Source: Rhynchospora pubera (Eukaryota; Streptophyta; Magnoliopsida; Poales; Cyperaceae). Taken from it: DNA of 64,000 bases. The notes below the pieces were generated by a model. That model saw only the letters and a program-made list of their open reading frames with translations. It ran no database searches and was not told the origin of the DNA. A program made the position numbers and the translations under genes. This document shows, in pieces, positions 48,053 to 60,725 of this stretch (positions are counted from its first letter, which is position 1; each line of letters starts with the position of its first letter). The stretch covers positions 190,395,742-190,459,741 of the forward strand of contig CM051460.1 in the NCBI GenBank assembly GCA_028095005.1. Direction: 5' to 3'.

Positions 48053-49624
48053 CATGACTGATAAGGATCATCACAATATTTCTCATCTCTATCATCCATG
48101 AAAATCTTTAATGAGGATAATGTTTCATTAACAAGAGAAAATAAATGAATCTTTTAATTATTCGTTTCTCATCCCTGGGAATCATCCTCTCTCTCTTTTT
48201 CACTCCCTCCATTCCCTCTGCTTTTCTCCATAATTGTTTTAATTATTCTAGTTTCGAAACATAACTGTTCTGAAAAACTTTTTCTATTTTTTTTTGAACG
48301 TTGGTTTGAAACCAATGAATTTGTTATAATAATAAATTTGAAAATAAATGGTCTCTCCGTGAATCAAACTAAGGACCACTTGGTTGGCGGAATAGAGCGA
48401 AATCACTAGACCAAACAATCCAGCTTAACTTTTTTTAGTTTTAGAACACAATTGTTTTGTAATTTAATTGTTTTAGTTTCAGGACCTAATAGTTCTGAAA
48501 AAAAAAATCACCTGGAAAAGAATAAATTCTAAGAGGGAAGGAAAATATAGGAGAGGAAGGGAAATACAAGGAAGGAAGGAGGGATTAATTGCATTCTGAA
48601 AATAGAAGAGAAAAATCATTAATGATAATGGATGGGATGAAGGATGATGAAAGAATCCCTGGACAAGTATTTTCGAAACGGGGGTGAATAAGGATCATCC
48701 CCATCATCTCCACGCGTTTTTTTTATTTTTGGCTCTACGCGTTTTTTAATTTTGGAAATCACTATGTTTCCCTCCCTGCCGCGTACGCTCATCCCCCATC
48801 CCACCCCTCCCGCATACGCTCCCCCCTCCCCCTCCCCTCTCATACACACACTATATATTGATTCTAACTGTTGATGTTAACATATTTAAATGTTGAAGTT
48901 AATACTGTAACTGTTGAAGTTAATATATATGCCAACTTCAACAATTTAAATATGCCCACTTCAAAATACCTTCAACATTTAAATATGCCAAGTTCAACAA
49001 TTATATATATTAACTTCAACAGTTATATATATTAAATTCAACAGTTACATATATAACATATTAACTACAAGTTACATATATAACTTCAACAGCTACACAT
49101 ATAACTTAAACAGTTATATATTTTAACTTCAACAGTTATATATATTAACTTCAACAGTTACATATATAACATATTAACTTTAACAGTTACATATATAACT
49201 TCAACAGTTATATATATTAACTTCAACAGTTACATATATAACTTCAACACTTATATAACTATAGTAGATATTAGTCGAAACATCTAAAGTATGTGCTCCA
49301 TTCGTCCACCTCTTCGAGCCTTCGCTTTTTCTTTTTATTCACTCATCAATGAGACAGCCGACTTTCTCATAGATATATATATAGGAGATTTAATGAGGCG
49401 AGAGAAAGAAGTCGGATGAAGAGATGCTCCCACTTAAAAAATAACAGAAAGATTCACGCGTTATTAATGAGATGTTGGAAAGAGACAGAGGATGATGGGG
49501 ATGATGGAATGTAGGGAATGGTCTTAAACAATTCCCTTTTCGAAAATAGAAAAAAATAAATAAATGCATTAAGGAGAGGATGAGAGGGATGATGTTGAGG
49601 AGTGATGATAGTAAGCAATTCTGA
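48053..49624. mobile_element. hAT-like element between the phytochrome promoter repeats
   Basis: Left end CATGACTGATAAGGATCATC and right end GATGATAGTAAGCAATTCTG match the two ends of the 30346-38357 element in reverse orientation. No clear 8-bp duplication is left. It contains the ACTTCAACAGTTATATATAT minisatellite at about 48885-49260. Confidence 0.6.
48885..49260. repeat. AT-rich minisatellite (TTAACTTCAACAGTTATATA type)
   Basis: More than ten imperfect copies of about 20-26 bp sharing AACTTCAACAGTTA, with ATATAT spacers of varying length. Confidence 0.8.
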
Positions 49625-49626
49625 TT

Positions 49627-49806
49627 CTTTTTTTTTTAATTTTTGGTTTTTTTTTTCCTGGTTAACAAAAGGTGGGAGAATGATGGATGCCTGAATCAGT
49701 ATTTGATTTGATCCGCTATATATGTAATTAAATAATTAAAAGTCGGGGGTAATTTGCGTGTGTAACCCTTAGAAATTATGTATTTGTCTTTCGTACTTTG
49801 ATCGTT
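49627..49806. repeat. Direct repeat D2, partner of the phytochrome promoter segment
   Basis: Shares GGTGGGAGA-TGATGGATGCCTG, CAGTATTTGATTTGATCCGC and TATATATGTAATTAAATAA in the same order as D1. The two copies flank the hAT-like element at 48053-49624. Confidence 0.8.
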
Positions 49807-49985
49807 GTTTTTGTCTGAATTTATCGCATTAAAGTGAATAAACTAATAATTGGAAAAAGAATGCGGTAACCAGGGAGATAGGATCCCAGTGGTTTATCGG
49901 GTCGGAACTGAAGAGCTTCATTTAATGCTCAAACACAAGCAAGTCAACTTGCGTAAATATTTAGCACCGGGATATAATAAGGAGA

Positions 49986-50377
49986 ACATATCGTGCATAC
50001 TAATGTACGGAAGTTTCGGTGCATATTGATTTGAATTTTTCGATTTGCTGTAAAATGACCGATCCAAACCGTCCAATATGATCTCCTTATTATAATCTCC
50101 TTACCGACTAAATTTTATATTTTTTCCAAATTTTTAAGTATTTTTTTCAAATTTTTAAAAATCGCTAATCTAATTTTTTATGAACCGTTAAAAAAATAGC
50201 AGTTTTTAAAAATCCGAAAAAAATACTTAAAAATATCGAAAAAATGTAAAATTTGGTCGGAAAGGAGATTTCAATAAGGAGATCATATTAGACTGTTTGG
50301 ATCGACCATTTTGAAGCAGATCTAAGAGTTCGGATCAGTATGCACCGAAACTTCCATACATTAGTATGCACCATAGG
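49986..50377. mobile_element. Fold-back MITE 2
   Basis: GTGCATACTAATGTACGGAA and GTTTCGGTGCATA at the left pair with TATGCACCGAAACTTCC and TTAGTATGCAC at the right. The core has GATCCAAACCGTCCAATATG and A/T-rich middle arms. Confidence 0.88.
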
Positions 50378-50413
50378 TTTTTTTTATCTCTCTCTATATA
50401 TATATATATATAA

Positions 50414-50799
50414 TTTAGTTGTGGTGAGATGCATCATAAAAAAATTTTCGTGAGATGCAATCAAAACTCATGAATCTAGTTCAAAATGACTGATCTAAAC
50501 CGACTAATATTACCTCTATATTGAAACAGACTAAATTTTATATTTTTTAAAATTTTTTAAGTATTTTTTGAAGTTTTAGAAAATTATTAATCTAATTAGT
50601 TCTGAACCGTTCAAAGCTGTCATTTTTAAAAATCCGAAAAAATACTTAAAAATTTTGAAAAAATTTAAAATTTGGTCTGCAAGAAGATTTCAATAGCAGA
50701 TCATATTGAACGGTTTGGATAGATCAATTTGAACTAGATTCATAAGTTTTGATCGCATCTCACGGAAATTTTTTTATAATACATCTCACCATAACTAAA
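50414..50799. mobile_element. Fold-back MITE 3
   Basis: TTTAGTTGTGGTGAGATGC and TTTTCGTGAGATGC at the left pair with GCATCTCACGGAAATTTTTT and CATCTCACCATAACTAAA at the right. The core resembles MITE 2. CTCTCTATATATAT flanks both sides. Confidence 0.88.
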
Positions 50800-51321
50800 C
50801 TCTCTCTATATATATATATATCAACACTTCTTTGACATTTATACACTCGAAGATGTCTAACCTTGCAAAGTTACTTGTTAAATTATTCTTCTTCTTAATT
50901 TCTAACCTTGATCAAATTTACTCTTAGTTTCAAAATAACTTGAGACTCATATATTAGTCTAGTGATAAAAAATAACGCGCTTTTAAATCGTGAGTTCAAA
51001 ATCCGATTAAAGTTTTTTTTATAATATTTAATTTCGAAATAAGTTGAAAAATTTTGACTCCCATCTTATCTTTAAAAATCTGTTTACTTTTAATTATTTA
51101 GCGCTAGGCATTCATGCTCTTACGCAGCACTATAATACGGGCCAGACGTATTTTTGTCTACAAGTGTCTCTATTTATCGTGCTGCAAATTTTGGATTGAA
51201 AACTTAATAGTCCAGCAAGCTGTGGGCCCTTGTTTTCTCACCCGGTATGGGTAACATGATCCTGCCTGCTGAAGTGCTGAGTGTTCAAAATGGATTCTGA
51301 TTGGAGAAACTTAGTGTATTG

Positions 51322-51960
51322 TAAACGTGTCGTGTCGTGTCGTGTCGTGTCGTGTCGTGTCGTATCAAACATGCGCGTTTCAGAGCTCGTCTCGTGTCGT
51401 GTTGACACGAGTTAATATTTTTAACGCGTCGTGTCGTGTCGTGTCGTGTCAAATAAAGGAATTGGTTAACACGACACGCGTAATGACACGACACGTCTAA
51501 CACGACGTGTCGTGTCGTGTTGACACTACGTATTAAACGTGTCAAGCAATATTATAATTTATTCACTAAAAAATCATTTAAAATATTTAAAATTATTTAA
51601 AAATAGAAAAATATAATAAATTATTGAAATTTCATATATTAAAATGAAAATTAATGATTGAATCAAAAGATTATGAATAAAAATTATTAAATTTATAATA
51701 TAAATTCAATATAATTTGATAAATTCTAGATAATAATATTTTTTTTTATCGTGTTAACTTGTGTCACGTGTCGTGTCGTGTCACGTGTCAACTCGTGTCG
51801 TGTTAAGACGTGTCAATGTCTAGAAATCTCCAACACGACACGACTTTGACACGACACGCTGACACGCACGTGTCGTGCTAATTCCATAGACGTGTTGTGT
51901 TGTGTCGTGTCAACACGCATGCGTGTCATACCAACACGCTCGTGCCGTGTCATTTTAGAA
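51322..51960. repeat. GTGTC/GACAC pentamer-rich repeat
   Basis: A run of eight CGTGT units near 51325-51365, further clusters at 51428-51450, 51465-51535 and 51755-51950, in both orientations. A roughly 200-bp AT-rich stretch without the motif (51545-51745) lies in the middle. It is palindromic overall but not a clean hairpin. Confidence 0.8.
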
Positions 51961-52969
51961 AACACTCAGAAACTTATGTTATTATTTGAACTAAATCCTC
52001 TTAGCGTGCAAAAACAGTGTTAGGAAAGAGGCATTATTACTGAGCATTTGGTAAAACAAAATCATGACGGTCCATCATCAGTGAAAAAGTTTTGAATTTT
52101 TTTTCTCATTGAAGCTAAATTAAAATTAATGAAAGTTCCATTTCTCAGTTCGACAAAACAAGCATATCCAAATCACGTTTCTTTTATTTTTTTGTTAGTT
52201 AGATTGTGATGCTTTAGAAAAAGAAATAATTTTAATATTACGTGTTAAAATCTAAATTTTGTAATAAAAATCTATTTAAACTGTGACGTACATATCAAAA
52301 TTTTACATTTTATGTTATTTGCATTATGTTTAGACAGATAAAATTATTGTTATTGAACATTTTAAATTTCTAAATAATCATATAATTCGGACAAAATTAT
52401 AGTAAAAGAATTAAAAAGTTAATATCTACCGAATATTCAATATATAAATCACACTACAAGATTCGAATCGACAGTGTAAACTCTAAAAATTAGGACTTTA
52501 ATACAAAATATACAAATCATAATTTAATATGCTCTATTTATTCTTTTGTACATTTGGAAACCTTTGGAACATTTGGAAAACACATAATAAACGTATCTTC
52601 ACAGGCGTGTACACTTTCGCTAGATCTTTGCTCATTACAATTTTAGATGATGTCAATCTTTGGACAAAACATGCATAGTATTTAGGATTTTATGTTTTCC
52701 TTTTTTTTTTTACTCTTTTGTACATTTTACTTTTCTTTTTTAATTACATTATGATTGTAAATATTTTTCTTATTAATAAAATTTGTCGATATGGTGATTG
52801 TCACCTAACCATAAAAAAAATATAGTATACTCTATTTATTATGTTTTTTAAAAAAATAAATTAGAGATCTAAACTATCCAACTTATTTTTAAATTAAATG
52901 TCTATTAAAAATCTTTCCTGCCGGATTTCGAACCTACACTCTATTTATTTTATTACGTTGGAGACATTC

Positions 52970-54030
52970 TGTCACACCCCGTATCCGGGATACGAGACGT
53001 GAGGTGAAACAGTATCTGATCATCCATCTGACTGCCCGTCAACCTACGTCACAACAAAATACATAGGAAATGGAGTCAGCTACAAAGCCGAGTAACCAGT
53101 TATTTAACGACGCAGCTTCTCTATAACTAATTTATATAACAAATATCAAACGATCAGATTAATCCACACATCAATAACAATAAAGTAAATGTATTTCACA
53201 GATATCAACGGATCTAGGTTTTCTCAAATCACTTTCACATTAGCGCGAATCCCTCTCTAGGCGATTCCGCTTCACATTCCATTTCACATCAAGTCACATC
53301 AGAGACACGTTGACTCGTAAATTACATCAGTCAAGATTCTCATATATCAATTCATTCAAATAAACAAACGATATTTAAATCAATCAATACGAAAATTAAA
53401 TTATAGAGAAGTCTGGTTACCTGACGAATAATAAAACAACAACGATCATGACGTAGAACTCAAATTCCAATCGGATGGCCAATGATATATCACTTCGTAT
53501 TCAATTAGTGTAGATTTTAAATGGAGATGAATATCAAAATTGAGAGGGAATAATAATCAACGTGGTAATCGGGTTTTATTTGTCGAATCGGTGAGAGAGA
53601 GATGGGGTGTTATCATGGAACGATTATATCTTATTCTGGGTAAAAGGCCGTAGGCCGAAAATAAAATGACACAGTTATATCAATAACCGTGGAACGGTTA
53701 TAACTTATCCAAGTAATAAAAGAAAATGAAAGATATTGAACGGGCCCCAATTTGATCTATAAATTTGCTTAGTTAAAGGAGATGGGCACGGTTAAGGAAC
53801 TTCATAATGGCAGAGCAACTGAAGGAATTAAATGAAGGGCTCAAATAAAGGAATGGATAAACAATTAAACATTGACAAATAGCATTGGACATGTAATAAT
53901 ATATATATTTATATATTTCATATATATAAGCTTTTGGAAGAAAATCAATTTAAATATATAATTTCAAACTACATACTTCAGAATAATTAATATATAAAAA
54001 AATAATGACCAAAAAATCCGGGGTGTTACA
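52970..54030 (-). mobile_element. Solo LTR
   Basis: TGTCACACCCCGTATCCGGG to CCGGGGTGTTACA with perfect CATTC duplications (52965-52969 and 54031-54035). TGTAACACCCC on the minus strand is a common LTR start in plant Ty3/gypsy elements. No internal coding region. Confidence 0.85.
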
Positions 54031-54866
54031 CATTCTCATTTTAAATCCAACAAATAAAATATATTACAGTTGGTGGATGGTCACCGCACAATGTACGTCC
54101 AATATAATAGAATAGAATATATACTTATTGCCTGATATGGTTGTCCATCCAGTTGGCCTGCCATTTCGCGTCCTGTCCTGCGGACCGCCCTATCAAAGTA
54201 GTAGTCGAGTAGTTGATTGACTCCATCTTTATTTAGATAGAAGAGATTCTATCCTCTAGCGATTCCCATGGTGATTTCCGGCAATAACGGCTGCCATGCA
54301 AGTTTTTTCTACTGAAATCATTCTTTTTCTTTATTCTTCTCATCTCCCTACTCTTTAATTAGACCTTTCTTATCCCCTGTCTCTTCCAAACCCATCCTAT
54401 CCTCTTCCTCCTCCGATAACTGACCCACTAAAACTATCCATAACTATAGCTCACTAGATTCCTTCACCACCCATATTCCTTTAGTTACGATCCATACCAA
54501 TTCCACTTTAAAGCAAAACAGTTACGCCAGTACTTCTAGCAATGGTTAAAAGCAGACCATCCCTCACAGAGCCCTCTCAACCTATTGACAACAAAAAACA
54601 AACAATAACCAAAATGAATCACCTCGAATACCTTTTTCGCCAATATAGACCCCTTACAAAAAAAAGTCACTATCCAAACCACTGAACTCTATACCACACG
54701 ATGTCAAGAACTCAGCCGATCAATTCTAGTCACATCTATAAACCCCCATCGACGCTGGACAAGTGGTCGGTTAATTCGTCAATTCAGCCTAATGACTAAC
54801 CAACCAACTCAACAATTCAGAGCTTTCTAATACTCTCGATCTCAAGTACTGATACAACTACCAGAA

Positions 54867-56642
54867 ATGGTGGGACAATTTGGTTTTTTACTGGACAACA
54901 TGGATTGGGCGGCAAACAATGGATTGGCCATTTCACCATACGCTGATCCAATCCTCCCATTCAATCACAGAGAGTACGTGATTCGAATCTCAATGAAACA
55001 TTATCCATTGCCCATATGGGAAGTGAGATGTATAAGGCAGATTGTATCATGTTTCGGTGAATTGGTACACATAGTCGACCATGGTGATGCGGCAAATGAC
55101 AAATCTACATTACGACTTTGGGTTTCGTGCAGGGACCCATTTGAAATCACAGAAGAATTGTTGCTTAATTACAGTGACAAATGGGGTTTATGCAGAGTTG
55201 ACATTGCTGACTGGTTTCCCTATGGATGGGACCCTGATGAAGATGACGGTGATGACCCTGATAACTCGGACATGGACGCCGAGGGCCAAGATGAACACAA
55301 TCCTGATAATCCCCCCCACCATCAGCAACCGCCGTCTCCGTACCAACGATTAGTTCAATGCCATCTCAATTATCTACACTGACTGGCAAATGGTGGCAAC
55401 CCCCCGACAAACGCCCATACCGCCGGTGAAATTTCACGACATACCAGACCCAAAACAAAACATGCTATATTGTATGAGCCGGATCTAGCCAAACATAAAA
55501 GAGTACACCGGGTCCATGGCATGGGAGGTGCACCAGGTGTAGAGACTGTGGCAACTGATATTAATTGGCAAGACAATACAATTGATACACATGCCTTGGC
55601 TATTCGCCTCCTCCAAGCACCCCCTCGGACGTACAACATCAAGGATACATCTCTCCTGGATATTATTAATTCTTTTAATGTTAATACATCTCTTTTGGTG
55701 CAGGAAGATAATAATTTTTCTATAACAGAGAAATCATTAAAAGATACATCCTTATCTTGCCAAGGAAACCAACAGTCCAATTTCAATTCAACTCACCTAG
55801 AGAAATGTACACAGTGCCTTCCCTTCTCCAACCTTCTCAGCCCAATTACAAATACCACCTCCCTTCAGTTGTCCGAATCCACACCTGAAAGATCAAAATC
55901 CATTCTTGGCCCACATCCTTCTCTGAGAAAACCAACAGTTCCTCTTCCAAATCTGATGGCTAGTCCTAACGATGAAATCATCACCTGATTTGCGGTCCTT
56001 TCCCCTGGCAAACCGAGACAACGCAACCCACTTCAATTGCCAACAAAAGCAATACCACAGTATGATTGGTCCCTGATGGCACTAGTGCGACTGGTCTCAC
56101 ACCGAGAAGTGGACCGAGTTTACCTGGAGACAACAATGAAGATGGCATGGCGAGCTCATCAATTGACCACATTCAAGACAACTGAAACAACCAACATCTT
56201 TGCTGTTCAATTCTCTCGAAAAGAAGACCTGGACAGAGCACTTGATAGAGGGGTTTGGGACCTGAATAGCAACCCAGTCATTATCAAACCCATCTATGAA
56301 TCAAGCAACCTTCACAAGCCTGTTGTGGACACAATGGAGGCATGGGTCCAGCTTCATGACATGCCAAATGATGTGCTCACACCAGAAGGACTAGAACTTC
56401 TATTCAAATCACTTGGAGATCCCTTGTCAGATGTCAAACAAATCACAACAGGAGGAACGATCTACCATAGACACAAGGTATGTATGAATTTCCAAGAAGG
56501 TCTTGCAGTCACATTACCGATCCAACACCCAACACAGGGGATCATGCAGATACCTGTTGTGTATGAACACTTGAGGCGCCTATGCACACATTGTGGATTA
56601 ATCACACATGACAACTTCTCCTGCCCGACTGAGAACACTTGA
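54867..56642 (+). pseudogene. LINE ORF1-like nucleic-acid-binding protein, broken
   Basis: Three open pieces. 54867-55382 (171 codons) has an REYVIRISMKHYPLPIWEV to LRLWVSCRDPF region, then an acidic Asp-rich tail (WDPDEDDGDDPDNSDMDAEG). 55470-55988 is Ser/Thr-rich linker. 56037-56642 holds a DUF4283-like domain (AVQFSRKEDLDRALDRGVWD, then AWVQLHDMPNDVLTPEGLE) and a zinc knuckle CTHCGLITHDNFSC at the end. DUF4283 plus knuckle is the standard plant LINE ORF1 layout, which coats LINE RNA. The pieces are separated by stops at 55380 and 55986. The first piece resembles a second RNA-binding fold found in some plant LINEs, which is a weaker assignment. Confidence 0.75.
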
Positions 56643-56748
56643 GGCGCCTATGCACACATTGAACCATCTTCTTCTTCGGAGTTATCATCTACTCCCCCTC
56701 TGCTAAAAAAGGTCAAGGAGGCGAATCGGAATTCGCCTCCAGATTCAA

Positions 56749-57948
56749 TATGATCATATTAGTCTGGAACTGCCGTGGTATTGGGGGGCCACGGAAGCAC
56801 CAGTTCATTCGAAATTGTTTTCTTGACTGAGAATTGTTTTCTTGACTGAGACAAAAGGTAACAAAGAAAAAATGTCACAAATTCTTCCCACCTTGCCTTT
56901 ACCTAATTATTGTTTTCATCCAGCTCGTGGTTTCTCTGGTGGAATTGCTATGTGTTGGTCAAATGAGATAAATCTGACAGTTTTAGAAGTCACCAGCCAC
57001 TACATATGGGCAAAGATACATACGACTACTAAAGGACCATGGTATTTGATGGGTATATACGGGGACCCAGGACACAAGAAAAACAAACAACTTTGGCAAT
57101 TTGTCGAACAGGTTATTGCTCTTAATTTACCCACGTGTTTGGTCGGTGACTTCAATGCCATTTTCTCCTTGACGGAAAAATATAGCGGCAAGCAACATCT
57201 GAGTACCGACAATCGTCGATTTCAACGGTTCATCACAAACACCGGCCTAATGGATATGGGATTTTCAGGCCCCGCTTATACATGGGTGGGACGGCAACAT
57301 ACTTCCACGCCGATCTATGAGCGACTAGACCGATTTTTGGTCACATCGTCCTGGTTATCCATTAACCACGACTCAGTAGTCAAACATCTATTGAGGATTC
57401 ATAGTGACCACTGCCCGATAATTCTCAATACCGACGGCTTCAAAAAGAAAAAGAAACCATTTCGGGTTGAACACATGTGGCTAACTCAATCTGGATTTCA
57501 AGAGGTATGTAAGGAGACGTGGGCACATTCAGGACACCAAGGCTGGAACGACCGCATGTGCAATCTTCAAAAAGAAATTCAAAAGTGGGCCATACACCAA
57601 CCAACACCACAACACCTGCTCCAAGACATTGACAGACAGCTACTCGACCTACAGATGCTACACCCATCCCTACAAGATCCAAGGCAAGAGCAAGAGTTGA
57701 TCCAAAAAAGACTCGAAGCTGAAGAGATGGAAGTGCAATACTGGAAACAACGCTCCCGCATCAAATGGGCACAAGAAAGGGACCGAAATACCAAGTTTTT
57801 TCATATTGCCGCCACTGCTAAAAGAAAGACAAATCACATTGGCGAACTCCAAGCAGCAAATGAAGAAATACTCACTGATGAGAGACTGTTTCGAAGAGAG
57901 TTTACAATTTTTTTTCAAAACTTTGTATTCTGCACCTTTTGTAAATAA
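56749..57948 (+). pseudogene. LINE ORF2 endonuclease part, broken
   Basis: Starts with LVWNCRGIGGPRKH at about 56760. It continues through GFSGGIAMCW, VGDFNAIFS, YTWVGRQ, YERLDRFLV and SDHCPI, which are the catalytic blocks of the L1-type apurinic endonuclease that nicks target DNA. A 20-bp direct duplication (AATTGTTTTCTTGACTGAG at about 56812 and again at 56832) inserts stops between residues of the first block and the rest. After the endonuclease the frame runs through a helical linker (WKQRSRIKWAQERDRNTKFF) and is lost at the T run near 57908, where reading moves to another frame. Confidence 0.85.
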
Positions 57949-57949
57949 T

Positions 57950-59157
57950 GATGATTATAGTAATGAAATTAACTTTACAAACTTTTTTGAATCTCTCTCT
58001 TCATCTTCTGGCCCATATCTTCCAAACAATGTTGCAAGCACATTACACAAACCACCAACAAAACGTGAGGTTGCGCAAGCCCTTTTTGCAATGAAACCAG
58101 ACGGTGCACCTGGGCCTGATGGCATTACTGCCCGATTTCTACAAGAACTATGGACTACAATAGGAGACGACCTTACTGGAGAAATAAAAAATTGTTTCAC
58201 ATAGCTCCAACCACCTTCTGAATGGTTGCAGTGCAGACTGGTGCTAATCAAGAAAGCTGAGCAAGCGATCAAAGCAAGTGAATTCAGACCAATAAGTGTT
58301 GGCAATGTCTTGTACAGACTACTCATGAAGATACTTGCCAACCGATTCCGACCTCACATGAAATTATGCACTCATTCCAATCAACATCATTCTCGGAAGA
58401 GGCATACATCCTCAAGGCTGACCTCAAAAAAACTTTTGATATGGTAAGTTGGCAATTCTTATTTAAGATGATGCAATTACTGAACATACCTTCGCAAACT
58501 TACAAACTTATAAAGAATTGCCTAAAAGATAGTGCTATATTTGTGGAAATTAATGGAGACCACAAGAGTGGTGGATTTATATCCCCTACTAGAGGTTTGC
58601 GACAAGGTTGCCCGCTTTCTCCATTCCTATTTGTCATAGTTATGGAAGGACTTTCATGTATTTTACGACAAAAGGAACTGGAAGGCATCATCTCAGGCAT
58701 ACAAGTAGCACCTGATGCCTCGTCTCTCACTCATACCTTATATGCAAACGATGTCATTCTCTATGGTATGGCCAACCCTTAGGCGTGTCTCACACTACAA
58801 TCACAAGTACAATCCTTCTCTCATGCTTCAGGACTGCACATGAACCCCTCTAAATCGACATTATGGTTTAGTGCAAAATGCAATCAGACAACCCAAGAAG
58901 TGATCAAGCAGATATGGAATGCAAATGAGGGAGAAGGTGAGGAACAATATCTTGGTGTGTGTATGTCACATGCTCCAAAATACAACACAATTACACACAA
59001 CAAATTACAACAAATTTTTACAAATAAATTGGGGGGCTGGAAGAGGGATCTTTTGTCGCATGCAGGGAGATCGACCTTGATAAATCAACTCTCACTTCAA
59101 TACCGGTATACTCCTTCTCTGTTTCCTTGCTTAACAAAAGAACAATCAACATGTTAA
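57950..59157 (+). pseudogene. LINE ORF2 reverse transcriptase part, broken and catalytically altered
   Basis: Recognisable RT blocks are PDGAPGPDGITARFLQELW, then after a TAG at 58202 FRPISVGNVLYRLLMKILANR, then in another frame LKADLKKTFDMVSWQFL and GLRQGCPLSPFLFVIVMEGL. The metal-binding box reads YANDVILY, so the second Asp position of the usual Y/FADD is altered (A-N-D). Around 58370 about 30-40 residues between the LANR block and the KADLKK block are missing compared with intact plant LINEs, as judged from family memory. A further stop at 58780 precedes HASGLHMNPSKS and QYLGVCMSH. Confidence 0.85.
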
Positions 59158-59623
59158 ACTCGCAAATAAGAAAGTTTTTTTTGGGGCAAACAACAGAACA
59201 AATTTCTAACCCCAATTGCCTTCCATAAGCTCACAAAACCTCTTGCAGAAGGCGGTTTAGGAATCAAAGATCTAATTGCCTTCAACAAAGCATTAATGCT
59301 TAAAGTAGTTTGGGATGTTGCTACAAACAAATAGAAGGCATGGGTGCAAGTGGTGAAAGCTAAATACGGTCAGCATCGGGAAATATAGGGAACTACCACA
59401 AAAAAGGCACTAGTGTCTTATGGAAAAACATACAAGAACTGAAACCACTATTACGAGATATAGTGCATTGGGAAATCAGAGATGGCAGCCACATACCTAT
59501 TAAATTTCAACCATAGTTTTCTAGGTGGACTAAGCAAACTAGAAAGTCTTCTCCCAAAATATCACAGTTGCTGACGTCCATGACAGCTCAATTGGTCAAT
59601 GGAGAGAGGAACTACTCACAGAA

Positions 59624-60725
59624 ATGCTAGGGACCACCAACTGCAATCAAATACAAGAACAAATTAGATCACCAAACCCAAATTCAATTGTCCCCGACAG
59701 ACTAGTTTGGGAATATACAAACACAGAAATCTATACAGCCAAGGATGGGTATCGCTTCATTACCAGATCTCACCATCAAGGAGACTCACAATCAGGTAAA
59801 TTGTGGCAAAGATTATGGCCTAATAAACAACTATTACCTAGAGTCAAAGTCTTCATCTGGAGAGCTATACATGAAGGACTTCTCACAAATGAACGACTCC
59901 ACAAAGTTCTACCAAACATTGAGGCAACATGTCAAATATGTGACACATCTCAGGAAACTGTCACTCATGTGTTACTAAAATGCAACAAGGCCAGAAGTAC
60001 ATGTTTCATTTCAACACTTTCCCTTAAAACTGACTTGCTCTCAGACTCTCTATCAGAAACTCTACTGGAATTATCAGATAACTTCAACACTCAACAAATT
60101 TGCATATTTTTGCAACTTAATGTGGTGCAATTGGAAGGCCAGAAACAAGATGATTTTCCAAGGACAAATAACAGAACCACTTAGAGTAATACAACATGTA
60201 CATGATCTAGACACAAGCACTGCCCTCCATCTCAGAACACCAACAATCCCAAAGGTAATTGAAACACAATTAAACATACCTGTTGACAGCTACCTAATGG
60301 TAGTAGATGATTCCTGGGATCAGCAACATAATGCAGGGATTGCTTTCATCATGTATGACTCTAACCACGTGCTCTTACATTCCTCTTCACAATTCTTGAC
60401 AGCCTACTCACCTTTCCATGCTGAATTCTTAGCTGTGCTTCATGCTCTCAAACATGCAATAACACATAATGCAGTCACAATGTGTAAAACGTACATCATA
60501 TGAGACTGTAAACTGCTGGTGGATTCACTGAATAAGAATGAAACACACACTTTACCTTGTTGGAGATTAGAAATGCATGTCTGTGAAGCTCGTAACCTTT
60601 TACAAGCTCATCAAGAGTTACTGGAAATACAACATGTTCCTCGACAATTGGTACAAGATGCTCATGACCTAGCAGCACAGTCCAGATCCACTAGAAAAAG
60701 ATCCCACTGTCCACCACTTCTATGA
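59624..60725 (+). pseudogene. LINE ORF2 zinc-finger and RNase H part, broken
   Basis: 59624-60184 carries the zf-RVT region WQRLWPNKQLLPRVKVFIWR through CQICDTSQETVTHVLLKC, with the Cys/His spacing typical of plant LINE reverse transcriptases. After a frame change, 60120-60503 and 60504-60725 carry an RNase H-like domain: VVDDSWDQQHNAGIAF, AYSPFHAEFLAVLHALK, DCKLLVDSLN and a final QDAHDLAAQSR. The stop at 60501-60503 splits the domain just before its DCK motif. Confidence 0.8.

Noticed and set aside
51322..51960. CRISPR-like array
   Set aside because: Units are contiguous pentamers without unique spacers, and this is plant nuclear DNA.
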